Shown: positions 61,740 to 64,000 of the stretch, piece by piece
Layout: each line of letters begins with the position of its first letter
How positions within the stretch are numbered: position 1 is the stretch's first letter
Source: Bin87 sp963666865
GTDB taxonomy: Bacteria; Chloroflexota; Dehalococcoidia; Lucifugimonadales; UBA3495
Direction of reading: 5' to 3'
Assembly (NCBI GenBank): GCA_963666865.1
Contig: OY763072.1
Coordinates: 2,170,001 to 2,234,000, forward strand
Length of the DNA: 64,000 nt
Translations under genes and position numbers: made by a program
The notes under the pieces: model-generated
Told to the model about the DNA's origin: nothing
What the model saw: the letters and a program-made list of their open reading frames with translations, nothing else
The model's database searches: none

Positions 61740-63004
61740 CCACCAACCAGGGACATGACCAGAGTTCAGGCCAGAACGGGCTGAACGCCATCGACGTGAA
61801 GCGCATCCGGGAGGACTTCCCCGTGCTGCACCAATTGGTCAACGGCAAACCGTTGGTGTACCTGGACAACGCAGCGACCACCCAGAAACCACGGGCGGTC
61901 ATTGACGCCATAACCAACTACTACCTCCACAATAACTCCAATGTCCACCGTGGTGTGCATACCCTCAGCCAACGCGCCACTGACGATTACGAAGCGGGCC
62001 GGGAAGCCGTGCGCCGGTTTATCAACGCCCCCAGCGCCAACGAGATCATCTACGTGCGGGGCACTACCGAAGGGTTGAACCTGGTGGCCCACAGCTTCGG
62101 GCGCAAGTTCTTCAAAGCCGGCGACGAAGTGATCATCACCGGAATGGAGCACCATTCCAACATCGTTCCCTGGCAAATCTTGGGCAAAGAGATCGGAATC
62201 CGGCTCCGCGTCATTCCCTTCAACGATGATGGGGAACTGCTGATGGACGAGTACGAAAGTTTGCTCAACGACCGTACCCGCCTGGTGTCGATTGTCCATC
62301 AATCCAACGCCCTGGGAACCATAAATCCCGTGGCGGCAATGGCTGAACTGGCTCACGCCCGCGGCATCCCGGTGATGGTGGATGCGGCCCAGTCAATCCC
62401 TCATATGCCCGTGGACGTGCAGGCATTGGGGGCGGACTTCCTGACCTTCTCCGGACACAAGATGTACGGACCCACCGGCATCGGCGTCCTGTGGGGCCGC
62501 GCCGACCTGCTCAATGATATGCCGCCGTACCAGTCCGGTGGCGAGATGATCCGGTCTGTCACCTTCGAGGAAACGATCTATAACGTCCTTCCTCACAAGT
62601 TCGAGGCCGGCACCCCGGACATCGCCGGCGCAATCGGACTGGGCGCGGCGGTGGAGTACCTGGAGGCCATCGGTATGAACCGCATCGCCGCCTACGAGCA
62701 GGCGTTGATGCGATACGGCGCGGAACGGCTCAGCCCCATCGAAGGAGTGCGTCTCATCGGCACAGCCCAGGAACGGGGCGGCATTCTGTCTTTCTACATG
62801 GAGGCCGCCCACGCCCATGACATCGGCACCATCCTGGACGCCGAGGGCATCGCGGTGCGAACCGGCCACCATTGCGCGCAGCCGGTGATGGCACGCTACG
62901 AGATACCCGCAACCGTACGGGCTTCCCTGTCGTTTTACAATACTACCGAGGAAATCGACACCCTAGTCAAGGGCATTGACCGAGTAATTGAGGTTTTCGG
63001 CTAA
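61736..63004 (+). CDS. sufS: Cysteine desulfurase SufS
   Basis: This 422-residue PLP enzyme removes sulfur from cysteine for cluster assembly. It has VYLDNAATTQKPRAVIDA, MEHHSNIVPWQ, VDAAQSIPHMPVDVQ, the PLP Lys in TFSGHKMYGPTGIG near residue 240, and the persulfide Cys in RTGHHCAQPVM near residue 380. The start is a GTG overlapping sufD. The SufU proteins that follow are the usual sulfur acceptors in SufE-less systems. Confidence 0.96.
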   Translation: MTTNQGHDQSSGQNGLNAIDVKRIREDFPVLHQLVNGKPLVYLDNAATTQKPRAVIDAITNYYLHNNSNVHRGVHTLSQRATDDYEAGREAVRRFINAPSANEIIYVRGTTEGLNLVAHSFGRKFFKAGDEVIITGMEHHSNIVPWQILGKEIGIRLRVIPFNDDGELLMDEYESLLNDRTRLVSIVHQSNALGTINPVAAMAELAHARGIPVMVDAAQSIPHMPVDVQALGADFLTFSGHKMYGPTGIGVLWGRADLLNDMPPYQSGGEMIRSVTFEETIYNVLPHKFEAGTPDIAGAIGLGAAVEYLEAIGMNRIAAYEQALMRYGAERLSPIEGVRLIGTAQERGGILSFYMEAAHAHDIGTILDAEGIAVRTGHHCAQPVMARYEIPATVRASLSFYNTTEEIDTLVKGIDRVIEVFG

Positions 63005-63471
63005 TGGCTTCAGATTTGAGTGACCTGTACCAGGAAATCCTGCTGGAACACAACCGGCGCCCCAGGAACTTCCGCACGCTGGACGATCCCACTCACCAGG
63101 CGGACGGTTACAATCCCCTGTGCGGCGACGAGATTTCGCTGCAGCTCAGGATTGGCGGCGGAGAAACCCCGGATTTCACTAATATTCTTGACGCGGCCTT
63201 CCAGGGCCATGGCTGCGCCATCAGCCGGGCCTCCGCCTCGTTGCTCACCCAGGCGGTGAAAGGCGGTTCTTCTGCCGAAGCCATGGCCAAGTTCGATGAG
63301 TTCCACCGGATGCTCACCGAGCCGGACGCCGAACTGGATTACGACCTGCTGGGTGACCTGGAAATGTTGGCCGGCGTCATCGCCTATCCCACGCGCATCA
63401 AGTGCGCCATCCTGGCCTGGCACACCCTGAAAGCCGCCATGGCAGGCGAAGCCGTCGCCACCACCGAGTAG
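63004..63471 (+). CDS. sufU: SufU sulfur-transfer/scaffold protein, copy 1
   Basis: This 155-residue protein has the SufU ligands Cys40 and Asp42 (NPLCGDE), Cys71 (GHGCAIS) and Cys134 (RIKCAIL). In Bacillus, SufU binds zinc and accepts sulfur from SufS. The insertion GGSSAEAM...FDEFHRMLT before the third Cys is typical of SufU versus IscU. It overlaps sufS as TAATG. Confidence 0.95.
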   Translation: MASDLSDLYQEILLEHNRRPRNFRTLDDPTHQADGYNPLCGDEISLQLRIGGGETPDFTNILDAAFQGHGCAISRASASLLTQAVKGGSSAEAMAKFDEFHRMLTEPDAELDYDLLGDLEMLAGVIAYPTRIKCAILAWHTLKAAMAGEAVATTE

Positions 63472-63494
63472 CCCAATCCCCGTCGCGGGCACAT

Positions 63495-63962
63495 ATGTCC
63501 TCCTTGCCTGACAATCCTGACGCGCTGTACGGCGACGTCATTATGGATCACTACCGGAACCCGCGCCACCGGACCAGGCTGTCTGCTCCCGACGCGGAAG
63601 CCGAGGAGTTCAATCCCTTTTGCGGCGACCGGGCTGCTTTGCAGTTCTTGCTTGCCGAGCCGAGGGGAAAAGACGCCCCCATCGCCGCGGTGAGCGCGCT
63701 GGCGGAAGGGTGCAGCATCATTCAGGCGTCGGCATCACTGCTGGCGGAGGGAGTACAAGGCCGCACCATTGAACAGGCCGCCGACCTGTCCCAGCTGTTC
63801 CGGGACCTGATGCAGGGGAAACCGTTGCCTCCCGTGGCCCTGGCCGAGTTGGGCGATTTGGAGGCATTGGAAGTGGTGCGCCAATACCCGGTGCGGGTCA
63901 AGTGCGCGCTACTGCCCTGGGTGGCGCTGGAAGAGGGCTTGCGCCGGCTCAGCGGTACGTAA
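63495..63962 (+). CDS. SufU/NifU-like protein, copy 2
   Basis: This 155-residue paralogue of the preceding gene keeps Cys43 and Asp45 (NPFCGDR), Cys73 (EGCSIIQ) and Cys137 (RVKCALLPW), so the metal site is complete. The rest has diverged markedly (for example FLLAEPRGKDAPIAAV in place of LRIGGGETPDFTN). It starts 23 bases after copy 1. Tandem SufU-like genes suggest a split of roles, such as sulfur acceptor and cluster scaffold, or a different partner (inference). Confidence 0.88.
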   Translation: MSSLPDNPDALYGDVIMDHYRNPRHRTRLSAPDAEAEEFNPFCGDRAALQFLLAEPRGKDAPIAAVSALAEGCSIIQASASLLAEGVQGRTIEQAADLSQLFRDLMQGKPLPPVALAELGDLEALEVVRQYPVRVKCALLPWVALEEGLRRLSGT

Positions 63963-64000
63963 CACAGCGTCGCTAGTTGGCCGTTGGCGGGTCTTTCGCC

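Overview
The window is a gene-dense, GC-rich stretch of bacterial chromosome with no rRNA and no tRNA that I can see. Gene content points to a Chloroflexota lineage, most likely a Dehalococcoidia/SAR202-like marine or host-associated bacterium (inference). The signs are a TIGR03663-type glycosyltransferase, alanine/proline-rich linkers after the lipobox of the peptide-binding lipoproteins, a SUF system with SufU scaffolds, CaiB-type CoA transferase, LLM flavin oxidoreductase, DUF917/hydantoinase genes, and many short palindromic interspersed repeats. These repeats often sit at gene ends and create false N- or C-terminal extensions.

Layout. 1-5.8 kb (minus): a thiolase-like protein, a coiled-coil/nuclease-like protein and trpS. 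Upstream of trpS in the same tight operon are two tiny membrane proteins and a 743-residue fusion of a degenerate HD-like domain, an AroQ chorismate mutase domain and a degenerate archaeal-type TrpRS domain. 5.9-10.2 kb: alpha/beta hydrolase, gyrA and a glutaminase-dead C26 amidotransferase. 10.3-12.3 kb: an ISAs1-type insertion sequence with 10-bp target duplications that has split a mazF-like toxin gene. 12.3-18 kb (minus): an envelope/lipid-sugar operon (TIGR03663 transferase, PaREP1/HEPN-like protein, flippase-like protein, FAD oxidoreductase). 18.2-22 kb: two tandem moeA genes, one fused to a periplasmic-binding-like domain, and a TPR protein. 22-23 kb: repeat-filled gap. 23-29.4 kb (plus): SMP-30 hydrolase, MidA methyltransferase, CoA transferase, then a toxin/antitoxin-like pair joined directly to a DNA methyltransferase-endonuclease fusion.

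29.5-30.6 kb: two paralogous 73-residue proteins, each with its own near-consensus promoter, and a divergent SWIM zinc-finger protein. 30.6-34.3 kb (minus): SDR protein, folC, fabF. 34.4-41 kb (plus): LLM oxidoreductase, a B12-type radical SAM enzyme with a long helical tail followed by a second fabF, recJ, and a Uma2 nuclease. 41-46.2 kb (minus): lgt, ispE, rsmA, then asd and dapB. 46.3-57 kb: peptide ABC transporter parts (two tandem binding lipoproteins, DppC-like and divergent DppB-like permeases, no ATPase genes here) facing a hyuA/DUF917/acyl-CoA synthetase operon. 57.4-64 kb (plus): sufB-sufC-(HEPN-like)-sufD-sufS-sufU-sufU2, behind a good sigma-70 promoter with an inverted repeat at the predicted start site.

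The strongest candidates for something undescribed are the chorismate mutase/TrpRS-like fusion operon (2.1-5.8 kb), the duplicated small-protein units (29.5-30.2 kb), the toxin/antitoxin/methyltransferase-nuclease operon (27.3-29.4 kb), and the radical SAM-FabF pair (35.5-38.6 kb). All functional names come from reading motifs by eye; no database search was run.
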